From contig JAKVCU010000005.1 of the NCBI GenBank assembly GCA_022448955.1, forward strand, positions 1 through 64,000: a stretch of DNA of 64,000 bases, given 5' to 3'. The DNA comes from Saprospiraceae bacterium. GTDB taxonomy: Bacteria > Bacteroidota > Bacteroidia > Chitinophagales > Saprospiraceae. Shown piece after piece: positions 43,107 through 51,697 of the stretch; positions within the stretch are counted from its first letter, which is position 1; the number at the start of each line of letters is the position of its first letter. The notes beneath the pieces are model-generated. The model saw only the letters and a list, made by a program, of their open reading frames with translations. It did not search any database and was not told the DNA's origin. A program made the position numbers and the translations under genes.

Positions 43107-43321
43107 ATCAAATCCTCGTTCATCAAAAGAACTGGAAAATTGATTTGTCACTCAATCTTTGAATGATAAATAAGCCCCTTGGGCATCTAAAAATGCAGTA
43201 AAGAGATAATATACACTTTAATAAAGTTGTTATTTCTTTACTGCAAAGCGTTTTCAAGTATTCACACTTGTGGATACAATATATTGGAGTGCTTTTTTCC
43301 AGTAACTTTAAATGAACAGCT

Positions 43322-44050
43322 TTGCGGTTTTTATTTAGACTGTACAATTATTATTTTTCGCCAGACAAGCAATTTGCACGTAGACTGCGTTCACTTATTG
43401 GTTTTACGCCCTACCGTCTAGGCATCTTTAAGTTGGCTTTTTCTCACAAATCTACCGCTTCTGAAAAGGGCTATGCTGCCCAAAATAATGAACGCCTAGA
43501 GTATTTGGGAGATGCCGTATTGGGTACCATCGTCGCAGAATATCTCTTTAAGAAATATCCCAATAGTGATGAAGGCTTCCTTACCAAAATGCGATCGAAG
43601 ATCGTCAAACGTAAATCACTAAATAAGATTGGTGATAAAATGGGCTTGGATGTACTCCTTTCGGAATACAACAATACCCGTCTTAGTCGCTCCATGTTAG
43701 GAAATGCAGTAGAAGCATTGGTAGGTGCTATCTATCTAGAAAAAGGATATGATGGAACTAGTAACTTCATTGTAAGGAAGGTCTTGCGCAATTATGTCAA
43801 TGTCCATGAATTGGAAAGCTTTGACGATAATTACAAAAGCCAATTGTTGGAGTGGTGTCAAAAAAATGGTCAATCTGTCAATTACAAATTATTAGCTAGA
43901 TACAAGTTCGAAAAACGTGATCGCTTCAAAGTTGCCGTTATGGTCAATGGACAACGTATGGCAACAGCTGATGATTTTAATAAGAAAAGTGCAGAGCAAA
44001 CAGCTTCTGAAAAAGCAATGCAAGCACTCGGTATATTATCAGATGATTAG
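43322..44050 (+). CDS. rnc: Ribonuclease III
   Basis: This 242-residue protein begins at a TTG (MRFLFRLYNYYFSPDKQFAR...). An in-frame TGA at 43313 rules out any upstream start, and no ATG occurs before the conserved RNase III domain. The catalytic signature is NERLEYLGDAVLGTIVAEYLF, with DAVLG and the second acidic site in NAVEALVGAIYLEKG. The C-terminal dsRNA-binding domain covers about residues 170-240 (YKSQLLEWCQKNGQSVNYKLL ... SAEQTASEKAMQAL). It processes rRNA precursors and other double-stranded RNA. Only 2 bp separate it from the SWIM-protein gene. Confidence 0.95.
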   Translation: MRFLFRLYNYYFSPDKQFARRLRSLIGFTPYRLGIFKLAFSHKSTASEKGYAAQNNERLEYLGDAVLGTIVAEYLFKKYPNSDEGFLTKMRSKIVKRKSLNKIGDKMGLDVLLSEYNNTRLSRSMLGNAVEALVGAIYLEKGYDGTSNFIVRKVLRNYVNVHELESFDDNYKSQLLEWCQKNGQSVNYKLLARYKFEKRDRFKVAVMVNGQRMATADDFNKKSAEQTASEKAMQALGILSDD

Positions 44051-44052
44051 TT

Positions 44053-45330
44053 TTGACTATTACTTATGATCAAATATTAGCTTTAGCACCTAACGCTATA
44101 TCCATAGAAAGAGCCAAGGCCGCAAGTAAAAGAAGGAACTGGCTGTCTAGAGGAGAAAATGACCGTTTTCTTTGGGGAGAGTGTAAAAGTAGTGGAACAC
44201 AAACCTACAAAGTGGTGATTGAGCGAAAGCAATTGCACAGCTCTTGTAACTGCAAAGATCGCAAAGCCCCTTGCAAACATGTATTGGGGTTACTCTTTTC
44301 TTACCTAGAAGATAAACGAAGATTTGAATTTCAAGTAGAGCCGCCTGAATGGGTCACCCCACCAGCTCTACCAATAGCTCCTGAAAAGGCGAGCATTCAA
44401 AAACCACAAGAGAAGAATCTTGATAAACGCTTGGTGCTCATGCAAACAGGTGTTTTAGAGCTTAATGCTTGGTTGCTAGATATTAGTCATCAAGGTTTGG
44501 CAACTTTAGAAAGTGAAACAATTGATTTCTGGGATAGCTTCGCCGCCCGAATGGTTGATGCCAAATTAGGTAGCATTGGCCGGAAAATTAGAGGATTTAA
44601 ATTACTCTTTCAAAAAGCAAATTGGCTTGAATTACTCGCTAATGAAGTTGCTTATCTACATCTATTTTGCCAAGGGTTTCAGCAGTTTGATCTATTATCC
44701 AAAGATCAGCAAGCTGATCTTTTAACTGCCGCTGGCGTCAACCAAAAGAAAGAAGACCTGCTCTACCAAAAAGGTATTGCTGATCAGTGGTTAGTTATTG
44801 GCCAAACCAATGGTGAAGAAGAGCAGCTACAATGGAGAAAGACATGGCTAATCGGTGCCCAGAGTGGTCGCTTTGCGATCCTACTAGATTATGCCTGGGG
44901 CAACCAAGGGTTTACAATGGATTGGCCGATGGCCTCCGCCTATAATGGTGAAATGGTTTTCTACCCAGGAGCTTTTCCGACCAGAGCGATTTTTAAGCAA
45001 TATCGCTTTAATAATCAGCCCATTAATAACTTGAAAGGTTATATCACCCTTAAAGAACTCAGTACGGCTTTTGCGAAAGCCCTAGCGAAAAACCCCCTGC
45101 TATATACTATTCCTGGGCTCATCGCCAATGTCCATATCATAACAAAAAATGAATCCCATTACATCGTAGATGCTCATCAACAGCGCATTTTATTATTTGC
45201 AGAAGCAAAAAAAGTATGGTCTATCATCGCTCTAAGCGGAGGACAAGCCATTAATATTTTTGGGGAATGGAATGGAAAAGGCTTAACTCCTCTCTCTGTT
45301 TTTGCAGGAAATAGAGTGATTGCTATTTAA
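44053..45330 (+). CDS. SWIM zinc-finger protein
   Basis: This 425-residue protein starts at a TTG (MTITYDQILALAPNAISIER...) 2 bp after rnc. The SWIM finger CNCKDRKAPCKHVLGLLFSYL lies at about residues 64-84 (CxCx6CxH). The remainder is a predicted alpha/beta region without motifs I recognise (GVLELNAWLLDISHQGLATLE, LIGAQSGRFAILLDYAWGNQGFTMDWP). SWIM fingers bind DNA, RNA or proteins. In many bacteria such proteins sit with MoxR/VWA genes, but none are present here. Cytoplasmic; its function is not known. Confidence 0.85.
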   Translation: MTITYDQILALAPNAISIERAKAASKRRNWLSRGENDRFLWGECKSSGTQTYKVVIERKQLHSSCNCKDRKAPCKHVLGLLFSYLEDKRRFEFQVEPPEWVTPPALPIAPEKASIQKPQEKNLDKRLVLMQTGVLELNAWLLDISHQGLATLESETIDFWDSFAARMVDAKLGSIGRKIRGFKLLFQKANWLELLANEVAYLHLFCQGFQQFDLLSKDQQADLLTAAGVNQKKEDLLYQKGIADQWLVIGQTNGEEEQLQWRKTWLIGAQSGRFAILLDYAWGNQGFTMDWPMASAYNGEMVFYPGAFPTRAIFKQYRFNNQPINNLKGYITLKELSTAFAKALAKNPLLYTIPGLIANVHIITKNESHYIVDAHQQRILLFAEAKKVWSIIALSGGQAINIFGEWNGKGLTPLSVFAGNRVIAI

Positions 45331-46248
45331 ATGCTACTTATGATTCCAAAATTGATCGTTCATGGTGGTGCTTGGAATTTCCCGAAGGAAACAGAGCAAG
45401 CACACCGCAACGGAGTAAAATATGCAGTAGAAACAATTTATCCATTATTATTAGATGGAATGAGTGCTCTCGATGCAGCCGAAAAAGCAGTAAATATTCT
45501 AGAAGAAGATCCTACCTATGACGCTGGAAAAGGAGCCTTCCTTAATGAAATAGGAGAAATTGAATTGGATGCCATGATCATGGATGGCCGTGATTTATCC
45601 TTTGGAGCAGTTGCTGCCATACAAAATTTCTTACATCCCGTCAGTATTGCCCGAAAGGTGATGGAAAAAACCGAACACTGTTTATTGGTTGGCAAGGGGG
45701 CACAGTCCTTTGCACAAGCAGAGGGTTTTTCAATTTTAGCATCAGAAGAACTGCTCACGGAAAGAGAGCTGACGTTTTTTCAAAAAATTCAAAATGATCC
45801 ATCTTTTCGAACCTATCACCCTTTTGATATGAACAAACCGTCTGATACTGTGGGTGCAGTGGTCATGGACCATCATGGAAATTTAGCGGCAGCTACTTCT
45901 ACAGGTGGCACTGCCAGAAAAAAGCAAGGTAGAGTTGGCGATAGCCCAATAGTAGGAGCAGGTGCTTATGCAGATAATCAGCTGGGAGCAGTTTCCACTA
46001 CAGGTTGGGGAGAAAGTATCATGAAGGTATTATTGGCAAAGGCCTTGTGTGACCTCTTCTCTAAGTACAGCCCCATTAAAGCAGCCATCAAATCAATTGA
46101 TATATTAGAAAAACGTGTTAGCGGTTTGGGTGGAGTAATTGGAATTAATGCTGCAGGCAATTACGCCTTTGCACATAATACTCCTAAAATGGCTTTTGCC
46201 TATGCAAATGGCCCTGAGAAAGTGATCGCAAAGATCAAGTCTGCATAA
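45331..46248 (+). CDS. Isoaspartyl peptidase / L-asparaginase
   Basis: This 305-residue Ntn-hydrolase has LIVHGGAWNFPKE at the start, YDAGKGAFLNEIGEIELDAMIMDG, and the autocleavage site DTVGAVVMD, whose Thr becomes the N-terminal nucleophile. GGTARKKQGRVGDSPIVGAGAYADN and GAVSTTGWGESIMK follow. The family cleaves beta-aspartyl peptides and asparagine. The first ATG directly abuts the SWIM stop; the ATG at 45340 (MIPKLIVHGG) is equally good. No signal peptide is visible, so probably cytoplasmic. It lies in a plus-strand run with rnc and the SWIM gene. Confidence 0.9.
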   Translation: MLLMIPKLIVHGGAWNFPKETEQAHRNGVKYAVETIYPLLLDGMSALDAAEKAVNILEEDPTYDAGKGAFLNEIGEIELDAMIMDGRDLSFGAVAAIQNFLHPVSIARKVMEKTEHCLLVGKGAQSFAQAEGFSILASEELLTERELTFFQKIQNDPSFRTYHPFDMNKPSDTVGAVVMDHHGNLAAATSTGGTARKKQGRVGDSPIVGAGAYADNQLGAVSTTGWGESIMKVLLAKALCDLFSKYSPIKAAIKSIDILEKRVSGLGGVIGINAAGNYAFAHNTPKMAFAYANGPEKVIAKIKSA

Positions 46249-46321
46249 AATCTTTAATTATATATCTATTCGTCTTTAGGGATATTGTATTTTAGAGATT
46301 CAAAAACAAATTATCAACATC

Positions 46322-46741
46322 ATGAGCGAATTCACACAGATTGTAAAGGACGGCGCTAATACCGTTTTAGACTGGATCAAACGCTTCTTCTTAGCTATCT
46401 CTATTTTAGCTATAGTAGGTGTTGGGGCTTATTTATGGGTCTGTAATTGGACGTATAGTGAAGGTACCCGTGCTGGTTATTTAATCAAAATTTCCAAAAA
46501 AGGGATAGTTTTCAAAACCTATGAAGGTCAGTTAAATTTAGGAGGTTTCCAATCTGATGAATCCACTGGCTTAGCAGGAAATATCTGGAACTTCTCCGTC
46601 TATAAAGATGCTATCTATGAAGAGCTCCAACAAAATGAAGGCAATAAAGTAGTGCTACACTACCGTCAAAAATACAAATCCATGCCTTGGCAAGGAAAAA
46701 CAGATTACTTCATCTATAAAATAACAAGCGCTAAAGACTAG
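46322..46741 (+). CDS. Conserved small membrane protein
   Basis: This 139-residue protein has one N-terminal membrane helix (FFLAISILAIVGVGAYLWVC) and a conserved soluble part: YSEGTRAGYLIKISKKGIVFKTYEGQLNLGG, GNIWNFSVYKDAIYEELQQNEGNKVVLHYRQKYKSMPWQGKTDYFI. The pattern RAG.LIK.SKKG..FKTYEG is widespread in Bacteroidota; relatives have been mislabelled as 6-phosphogluconate dehydrogenase in databases (from memory), but no such domain exists here. Function unknown. Intact and probably expressed from its own promoter. Confidence 0.75.
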   Translation: MSEFTQIVKDGANTVLDWIKRFFLAISILAIVGVGAYLWVCNWTYSEGTRAGYLIKISKKGIVFKTYEGQLNLGGFQSDESTGLAGNIWNFSVYKDAIYEELQQNEGNKVVLHYRQKYKSMPWQGKTDYFIYKITSAKD

Positions 46742-46750
46742 AACACAATA

Positions 46751-46806
46751 AAACAAATTTGTTTACATTTTTGAAATAATTTGTTTACATTTGTAGACAA
46801 ATTTGT
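46751..46806 (+). promoter_or_regulatory. Operator-like repeat array
   Basis: Just upstream of the 46815 gene lie a direct repeat AATTTGTTTACATTT (46756-46770 and 46778-46792), two ACAAATTTGT palindromes (46753-46762 and 46797-46806) and the inverted repeat ATTTGT-AG-ACAAAT (46789-46802). TACATTTGTA (46786-46795) also fits the TACAnnTGTA box of CopY/BlaI-type repressors. Several binding sites are implied; which regulator uses them is unknown. Confidence 0.5.
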
Positions 46807-46814
46807 TTTTTTTT

Positions 46815-47147
46815 ATGCAGCATGACATTATCGTAAGTGACGAAAATCCTAATGGAACGATCATCAATCAGGTTTACCTTTCCTTTGATCAACCAATTGT
46901 TACTATTGAACAACTGATCAAAATAAGAGTAGAGCAGGAAATTGGAGCATATGATACTTCCGCAGAAGCTTCTACCGATAATATTGCCCTTCGACAAGGT
47001 CCCTCCAACAGATCACGCCATATCGTATTCAGTTCTTTTCGAGAAAATGGTTTCTTCATCCGAGTGAATGGCAAAATCGTCCACGAGCTAGATCAAAAGA
47101 TTAGTATCCATCCTAATACACAAATTTGCTTTGTACAAATGAAATAG
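46815..47147 (+). CDS. Uncharacterised small protein
   Basis: From the ATG at 46815 (MQHDIIVSDENPNGTIINQV...) the product is 110 residues, without signal peptide or membrane segment. The sequence VTIEQLIKIRVEQEIGAYDTS and FRENGFFIRVNGKIVHELDQKISIHPNTQICFVQMK resembles small bacterial proteins whose C-terminus reads VFLRLVPLVGG (weak recollection), which have a possible beta-grasp fold; the terminal GG is missing here. It is flanked by a dense operator-like array upstream and by the sigma-54 enhancer boxes of hsp20 downstream. Function unknown. Confidence 0.6.
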   Translation: MQHDIIVSDENPNGTIINQVYLSFDQPIVTIEQLIKIRVEQEIGAYDTSAEASTDNIALRQGPSNRSRHIVFSSFRENGFFIRVNGKIVHELDQKISIHPNTQICFVQMK

Positions 47148-47190
47148 TGACACTTTGTCATCATTATTTTGTTTTTTTGACAAAATGTCA
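47148..47190 (+). promoter_or_regulatory. Paired palindromes, likely sigma-54 activator sites
   Basis: TGACACTTTGTCA (47148-47160) and TGACAAAATGTCA (47178-47190) are two TGACA-N3-TGTCA palindromes with starts exactly 30 bp apart, about three helical turns. They lie at roughly -96 and -66 from the predicted hsp20 transcription start, where enhancer-binding activators of sigma-54 promoters bind. Confidence 0.7.
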
Positions 47191-47223
47191 TTACTTTCAA
47201 CTAATTTCACATCTCCTTTGTGC

Positions 47224-47240
47224 TTGGCACAGCAATTGCA
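47224..47240 (+). promoter_or_regulatory. Sigma-54 (RpoN) promoter of hsp20
   Basis: TTGGCAC-AGCAA-TTGCA matches the sigma-54 consensus TTGGCAC-N5-TTGCA at every fixed position, with GG at -24 and GC at -12. It is 78 bp before the Hsp20 ATG on the same strand. Confidence 0.85.
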
Positions 47241-47317
47241 ATATGGAAGTTGTTATTTGAAACAAGAAGGTGTAAAAATTATGCCTTGCTAATAGGTTAA
47301 ATAAAAAACTTCCAATA

Positions 47318-47734
47318 ATGAAAGTAGTAAATGTAAAACCAGGTTTCGTCCATAAATCTTCCATTGATCAAATTTTTGAAGATTTCTTCCAGCATAATCC
47401 ATCTAGCAAGATTTATCGGCCTGCAGCAAATATTATTGATCAAGAAAAAGCATTTGTACTTGAACTGGCTATTCCTGGTATCACAAAAGAAGACTTAAAT
47501 ATTGCTATTGAAAAGAATATACTCGTCATCAAATCGGATGTAAAAGAAAATGCAGTAGAAAAAGGACGTTATCTAAAAAAAGAATTTGGAGTGCGCAATT
47601 TTGAACGCAAATTCCAGCTAAAAGAAAAGGTCCTTACAGATGCAATAGAGGCAAAATTAGAGAACGGAATACTAGTTTTAGTTATCCCAAAAGCAGCGGA
47701 GGTCTACACTAAACACTTAATCGAAATTGCTTAG
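47318..47734 (+). CDS. Small heat-shock protein Hsp20
   Basis: This 138-residue cytoplasmic protein has an alpha-crystallin domain from about residue 36 (YRPAANIIDQEKAFVLELAIPGITKEDLNIAIEKNILVIKSDV ... FERKFQLKEKVLTDAIEAKLENGILVLVIPKAA). The usual A-x-x-x-n-G-v-L motif is LENGILVLVIP. It holds unfolding proteins. It has a consensus sigma-54 promoter and two upstream palindromes, so it should be activated by an NtrC-family regulator rather than by a sigma-32 homologue. Confidence 0.93.
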   Translation: MKVVNVKPGFVHKSSIDQIFEDFFQHNPSSKIYRPAANIIDQEKAFVLELAIPGITKEDLNIAIEKNILVIKSDVKENAVEKGRYLKKEFGVRNFERKFQLKEKVLTDAIEAKLENGILVLVIPKAAEVYTKHLIEIA

Positions 47735-48173
47735 ATATTTGTCGAGTTTAAATATTATCTAATCAGATTGAGGAATTTATTTTCGGTTTTATTTGTTGAC
47801 ATAAGTAGATGCGTAAAATAAGAGCGCACCTTTGACACAAAAAGCTATTCTTGTTAATTCAGGCATAAAAAATAATGAGACCGAATGGACTAAAAGAATG
47901 TTCAAGGTATCAATTTGATGAAGTAAAAAAATGAGTTCATATTATTTAGCTCCATGACTTTAACAGAAATGCTAAAAAAATCTTAAACTCAGCTTGGCAT
48001 GAATCTATGTACCTCAAAAAAGCATTTTATTATTAGAATTTGAAATACAATATCTTCAGGAATAGCTAGATCAAATGGTTAGACAATCGTTTTCCTAACA
48101 TGCTATTCAAATATAATTTTTAGAAGATTTAAAGATATAGGTTAGTTAATAGGGTTTTAGGTGTTTATTTTTG
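47735..48173 (+). other. 439-bp ORF-free leader region
   Basis: No gene is found in either strand between hsp20 and the terminator-like hairpin before the IMPase gene. It is AT-rich with no strong hairpin of its own. It could hold the hsp20 3' end and a long 5' leader of the next gene. Confidence 0.5.
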
Positions 48174-48204
48174 AGGTCAGTATCATTTTGGTACTGACCT
48201 TTTT
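48174..48204 (+). terminator. Terminator hairpin just before the IMPase-family gene
   Basis: AGGTCAGTA pairs with TACTGACCT (9 bp, plus C-G) with a 9-nt loop, followed by TTTTT. It ends 19 bp before the start codon at 48223, so it might be an attenuator of that gene or the terminator of the long leader upstream. Confidence 0.7.
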
Positions 48205-48222
48205 AGTATTATCCTTTAAATT

Positions 48223-49050
48223 ATGAAAACCCAAGATACCATACTACAATTTCTCATCGAACAAGCACACGCAGCGGGTGCTATCATGCTTCAATCTTAC
48301 CGAAAACAATATGATATCTTCACCAAAGCAGATGGATCAAAAGTAACCTCCGTAGATCTTGCCATTTCCAAGCAGTTTCAAGCAGCGCAGCAACAACAAT
48401 TCCCTGAGGTAAATCTTTTCACCGAAGAAAGCCAGTCTAAAGAGGCTGCTGCGGGAAAAAATTATTTTATCATCGATGAAATAGATGGCACCAGTTACTT
48501 TATAGATGGTATCCCGGGTTTTTCTCATCAAGCAGCTTACTTTGATACAGAAAAAGAGCTTTCCATCGGGCTCGTCCATTTTCCTTTAACAAACGAGACA
48601 GTTTATGGCATAAAGGGAGAAGGGGCATTTCTCCAAACCAATGGTAGAACTCAAGTCTTAAAGCCACCATTATTCCCTCCACCTGATTTACTTAGATTTG
48701 GTCATCCACAACGATACAAGGGAAAAAAATATCAGTATCTATTACAAAATATCGGAGCGGACCCTACACAAATTGTTTATACGACAGCATACAAAACCTT
48801 ACAATTTATAAGAGGAGAACTTGAGGTTTCTATATATGCAAAGCCATTTATGGCTCCTTGGGATTGGGCAGGGGATAAGGTAATCCTAGAAGAATTAGGT
48901 TTTTCCTATGCTTACCTAAATGGAAATGAACTAGATTTTCTAAATCATCCAATTCAAAATAATCCTGGATATTTAATATGCCCTGCTATCTATCAGCAAG
49001 AACTTTCTCAAAAAATAATGGATAACCATCAAAAAGGGAGTCAACATTAA
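48223..49050 (+). CDS. Inositol monophosphatase-family phosphatase (CysQ-like)
   Basis: This 275-residue protein has the IMPase signatures: KADGSKVTSVDLAISKQ, FTEESQSKE, IDEIDGTSYFIDGIPGFS (the family DPxDGTxxF/Y metal site, with E for the first P position) and the C-terminal PWDWAGDKVILEELG (WDxAA/G motif). Family members hydrolyse sugar or nucleotide phosphates such as 3'(2'),5'-bisphosphate nucleotides or inositol phosphates, with Mg2+. The exact substrate is not deducible. Its transcript is preceded closely by a terminator hairpin and followed by a 16-bp inverted repeat. Confidence 0.85.
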   Translation: MKTQDTILQFLIEQAHAAGAIMLQSYRKQYDIFTKADGSKVTSVDLAISKQFQAAQQQQFPEVNLFTEESQSKEAAAGKNYFIIDEIDGTSYFIDGIPGFSHQAAYFDTEKELSIGLVHFPLTNETVYGIKGEGAFLQTNGRTQVLKPPLFPPPDLLRFGHPQRYKGKKYQYLLQNIGADPTQIVYTTAYKTLQFIRGELEVSIYAKPFMAPWDWAGDKVILEELGFSYAYLNGNELDFLNHPIQNNPGYLICPAIYQQELSQKIMDNHQKGSQH

Positions 49051-49094
49051 ATTATTTGTTTTAATATTTTGTTTTTTAAAAACAAATAATTTAA
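49047..49094 (+). terminator. Long inverted repeat after the IMPase-family gene
   Basis: TTAAATTATTTGTTTT (49047-49062) is perfectly inverted as AAAACAAATAATTTAA (49079-49094) around a T-rich loop. AT-only arms make it a weaker hairpin, but 16 perfect pairs overlapping the stop codon fit a terminator or mRNA-end structure. Confidence 0.55.
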
Positions 49095-49129
49095 ATTGTT
49101 AAGGATTATCTCAATAAACAAAAGCCAAC

Positions 49130-49540
49130 ATGAATCCTATTCTAAGAAACATACTTGCTGTTTTAGCAGGGTACGCTGCCTTTACCGTCCTTAACATTGG
49201 CCTTATATTATTAGGTTTACAGATTATTCCAATGCCTGAGGGCATTGACCCTATGGATCCAGAAAGTATTAAGGCAGGTATGAAGCTGTTTAGCCTTCCA
49301 AATTTCATAGTTCCTTTTATTGCTCATGCTGGAAGTACATTAGTAGGCGCATTTACTGCGGCAAAGATAGGTATAGACAAAAAAATGATACTAGCATATA
49401 TAATCGGTGGTTTAGCATTAATGGGAGGTATTTCTGCTGTTTATCAGATTGGTGGTCCCATTTGGTTCCAAGTTTTAGATTTGGTGGTAGCATACATTCC
49501 TATGGCATACCTAGGTGGTACACTTGCAACTCGTAAGTAA
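49130..49540 (+). CDS. Four-helix inner-membrane protein
   Basis: This 136-residue hydrophobic protein has about four membrane spans: ILAVLAGYAAFTVLNIGLILLGLQII, FSLPNFIVPFIAHAGSTLVGAFTAA, MILAYIIGGLALMGGISAVY and WFQVLDLVVAYIPMAYLGGTLA. A loop with MPEGIDPMDPESIKAGMKLF separates helices 1 and 2. It has no recognised family; similar small proteins occur in Bacteroidota. It is followed by the convergent pgeF gene 4 bp later. Confidence 0.7.
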   Translation: MNPILRNILAVLAGYAAFTVLNIGLILLGLQIIPMPEGIDPMDPESIKAGMKLFSLPNFIVPFIAHAGSTLVGAFTAAKIGIDKKMILAYIIGGLALMGGISAVYQIGGPIWFQVLDLVVAYIPMAYLGGTLATRK

Positions 49541-49544
49541 TCAA

Positions 49545-50288
49545 CTAAAGCATACTAATAACTGCTAAAGCTCGTCCTGTTTTACCTTTTTCTTTTCGAT
49601 GAGAAAAGAAAAGATGATTATCTGAAACCGTAGAATAGGGCGATACTTCTATATGCTCTGCTCTCAAGCCCTTATTCATAAGCAGCGCCTTATTCGTTCC
49701 TTTTAAGTTGACGAAGTATTTTCCCTTTCCTTCATCCCATCTTTTGTATGCTTCCGCAAAATGATCTGCTACATCGGCATCCACTTCAAAATCACACTCT
49801 GCGATACATGCTCCGATATACGCTAAGCAATTGATAGGCTTAGTGCCATATTGTTCGTTCATTTTATCTAAGCAAATTCCAACAATATTGCCTATCGTTC
49901 CTTTCCATCCTGCATGTATCGCTGCAATAGCTTCTTTTTCTTTATCGTAAATTAAAATAGGCGTACAATCTGCGATTGTAGCTGCAAGGAACAATCCTTT
50001 TTTATTCGTGATAAATGCATCAAATCCATTCAGCTCTTCTACTTGCTCACAAACTGCCACTTTGGTACCATGCACTTGGTACGCACCACAAACCTGATTG
50101 GTAGTACCTCCTAATGCTTCAAAGAATCGCTTGCGATTCTCTGATACGTCATTGGCATTATCATCTGTGTATAAACCTAAATTTAAAGTAGAATAAGGAG
50201 CTTGACTAATTCCACCAAGGCGTGTGCTCTGAGCTGCAACTACCCCTTTCGGGAAAATACTTGGCCGAATAAATAACTCGTTTTTCAA
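49545..50288 (-). CDS. pgeF: Peptidoglycan editing factor PgeF (YfiH/DUF152)
   Basis: This 247-residue protein has the DUF152/YfiH motifs: STRLGGISQAPYSTLNLGLY, YQVHGTKV (zinc-binding His), FLAATIADCTPILIYD (zinc Cys), AIHAGWKGTIGNIV (zinc His), and the end FFSHRKEKGKTGRALAVI. The family removes wrongly placed L-serine at peptidoglycan position 1 and has been reported as a multi-copper-like or purine nucleoside phosphorylase-type enzyme. The TTG at 50288 is the apparent start, since no ATG lies in frame nearby. It converges with the four-helix membrane protein gene. Confidence 0.92.
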   Translation of the reverse strand: MKNELFIRPSIFPKGVVAAQSTRLGGISQAPYSTLNLGLYTDDNANDVSENRKRFFEALGGTTNQVCGAYQVHGTKVAVCEQVEELNGFDAFITNKKGLFLAATIADCTPILIYDKEKEAIAAIHAGWKGTIGNIVGICLDKMNEQYGTKPINCLAYIGACIAECDFEVDADVADHFAEAYKRWDEGKGKYFVNLKGTNKALLMNKGLRAEHIEVSPYSTVSDNHLFFSHRKEKGKTGRALAVISML

Positions 50289-50449
50289 TCTGTTTTTTTG
50301 TAAAGATAGAGAATATAAAAAGCTTCAATTACTTTATATAAAGCAATTTATCTACCAACCTACGGCATTAATCGAACAAAATACTTGAATTTATACATTG
50401 TAATTACTTTCGTAGGGCTGGAATTTCAAAACCGTCCACTATCTAAAAT

Positions 50450-51688
50450 ATGAACCTGCAAGAAAACATCCGACTAGCTATCCGATCCGTTCGCTCTAAC
50501 CTGCTTAGAGCTATTCTAACTATTATCATTATTGCTATTGGCATAATGGCATTAGTTGGTATTCTTACCTCTATTGATAGTGCTATTTATTCGCTTAATG
50601 ACAATCTGTCTTACTTAGGTGCAAATGCCTTTGATGTTGACCCCAAAGGAGACGGCGTAAGGGGAAATCGACGTGGCCGTCGTTCAAAAAGGGGAGAGCC
50701 ATTTTCTTATAAACAATCCATGGATTTTAAGGAAAAATATGATTTCCCTGCACAAACTTCGGTTTCTATCTGGTGTACATCTACTGCAACGATCAAATAC
50801 GAAGATGAAAAAACAAGTCCAAATTATTTGATTTTTGGTGTGGATGAAAACTATACTACCGCAAGAGGTTTTAATTTCGCTATTGGTCGTAATTTTACCG
50901 CTAAGGAAGCAGAAAATGGAGGCTATAAAACAATTATTGGCTGGGATGTCGCCAAAAACTTATTTGATGGAAAACCAGAAAAAGCTATTAATAAAACGAT
51001 TGCGGCAGGTAATATCAAACTAAAAGTTATTGGTGTACTCCAATCCAAAGGTTCTAGTATGAATCAAAGTGAGGATCGCCGAATTCTAATACCACTTCAA
51101 ACGGGTAAACGATATTACGCAACAGCGAATACCAATTACAATCTAATGGTTGCTGTTAATGATGCTTCCATGATTGATGCAGCTATTGATAATGCTACGG
51201 GAACACTTCGCAATGTACGCAGTTTAAAGGCATCCGAAGCAAATGACTTTGAAATATCAAAAAGTGATGGTCTAATTAGTATCATTAAAGAAAATACCTT
51301 CTATTTCCGATTAGCTGCAGTTGCTATTGGACTTATTACCTTAGTTGGTGCAGCCATTGGCTTAATGAATATCATGCTTGTTTCTGTTACAGAAAGGACT
51401 CGAGAAATTGGTATCTGTAAGGCTATTGGGGCCACTAGGAGAGGTATTCTGATTCAATTCCTGACAGAAGCTATCGTAATTTGCCAATTAGGAGGTTTAT
51501 TAGGAATTATACTTGGGGTATTAATCGGAAATCTCGTTACTTATGTCATGGGGGGTAATTTTCTATTCCCATGGATGTGGATTACTATTGCCATCTTCAC
51601 CTGCTTATTCGTAGGTTTGGCATCTGGCTTGTACCCCGCTTTGAAAGCAGCTCAGTTAGATCCAATCGAGTCATTACGTTATGAATAA
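50450..51688 (+). CDS. MacB-type ABC transporter permease
   Basis: This 412-residue protein has an N-terminal membrane helix ([20 protein letters not shown]), a large periplasmic MacB-PCD domain (about residues 45-270, starting [20 protein letters not shown]) and three C-terminal helices with the FtsX/MacB motif [50 protein letters not shown] and [19 protein letters not shown]. It would form half of a permease that couples to an ATPase; no ATPase gene lies adjacent, so the partner must be elsewhere. The family exports macrolides, lipoproteins or peptides. Confidence 0.9.
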   Translation: MNLQENIRLAIRSVRSNLLRAILTIIIIAIGIMALVGILTSIDSAIYSLNDNLSYLGANAFDVDPKGDGVRGNRRGRRSKRGEPFSYKQSMDFKEKYDFPAQTSVSIWCTSTATIKYEDEKTSPNYLIFGVDENYTTARGFNFAIGRNFTAKEAENGGYKTIIGWDVAKNLFDGKPEKAINKTIAAGNIKLKVIGVLQSKGSSMNQSEDRRILIPLQTGKRYYATANTNYNLMVAVNDASMIDAAIDNATGTLRNVRSLKASEANDFEISKSDGLISIIKENTFYFRLAAVAIGLITLVGAAIGLMNIMLVSVTERTREIGICKAIGATRRGILIQFLTEAIVICQLGGLLGIILGVLIGNLVTYVMGGNFLFPWMWITIAIFTCLFVGLASGLYPALKAAQLDPIESLRYE

Positions 51689-51697
51689 TATTTAGCT

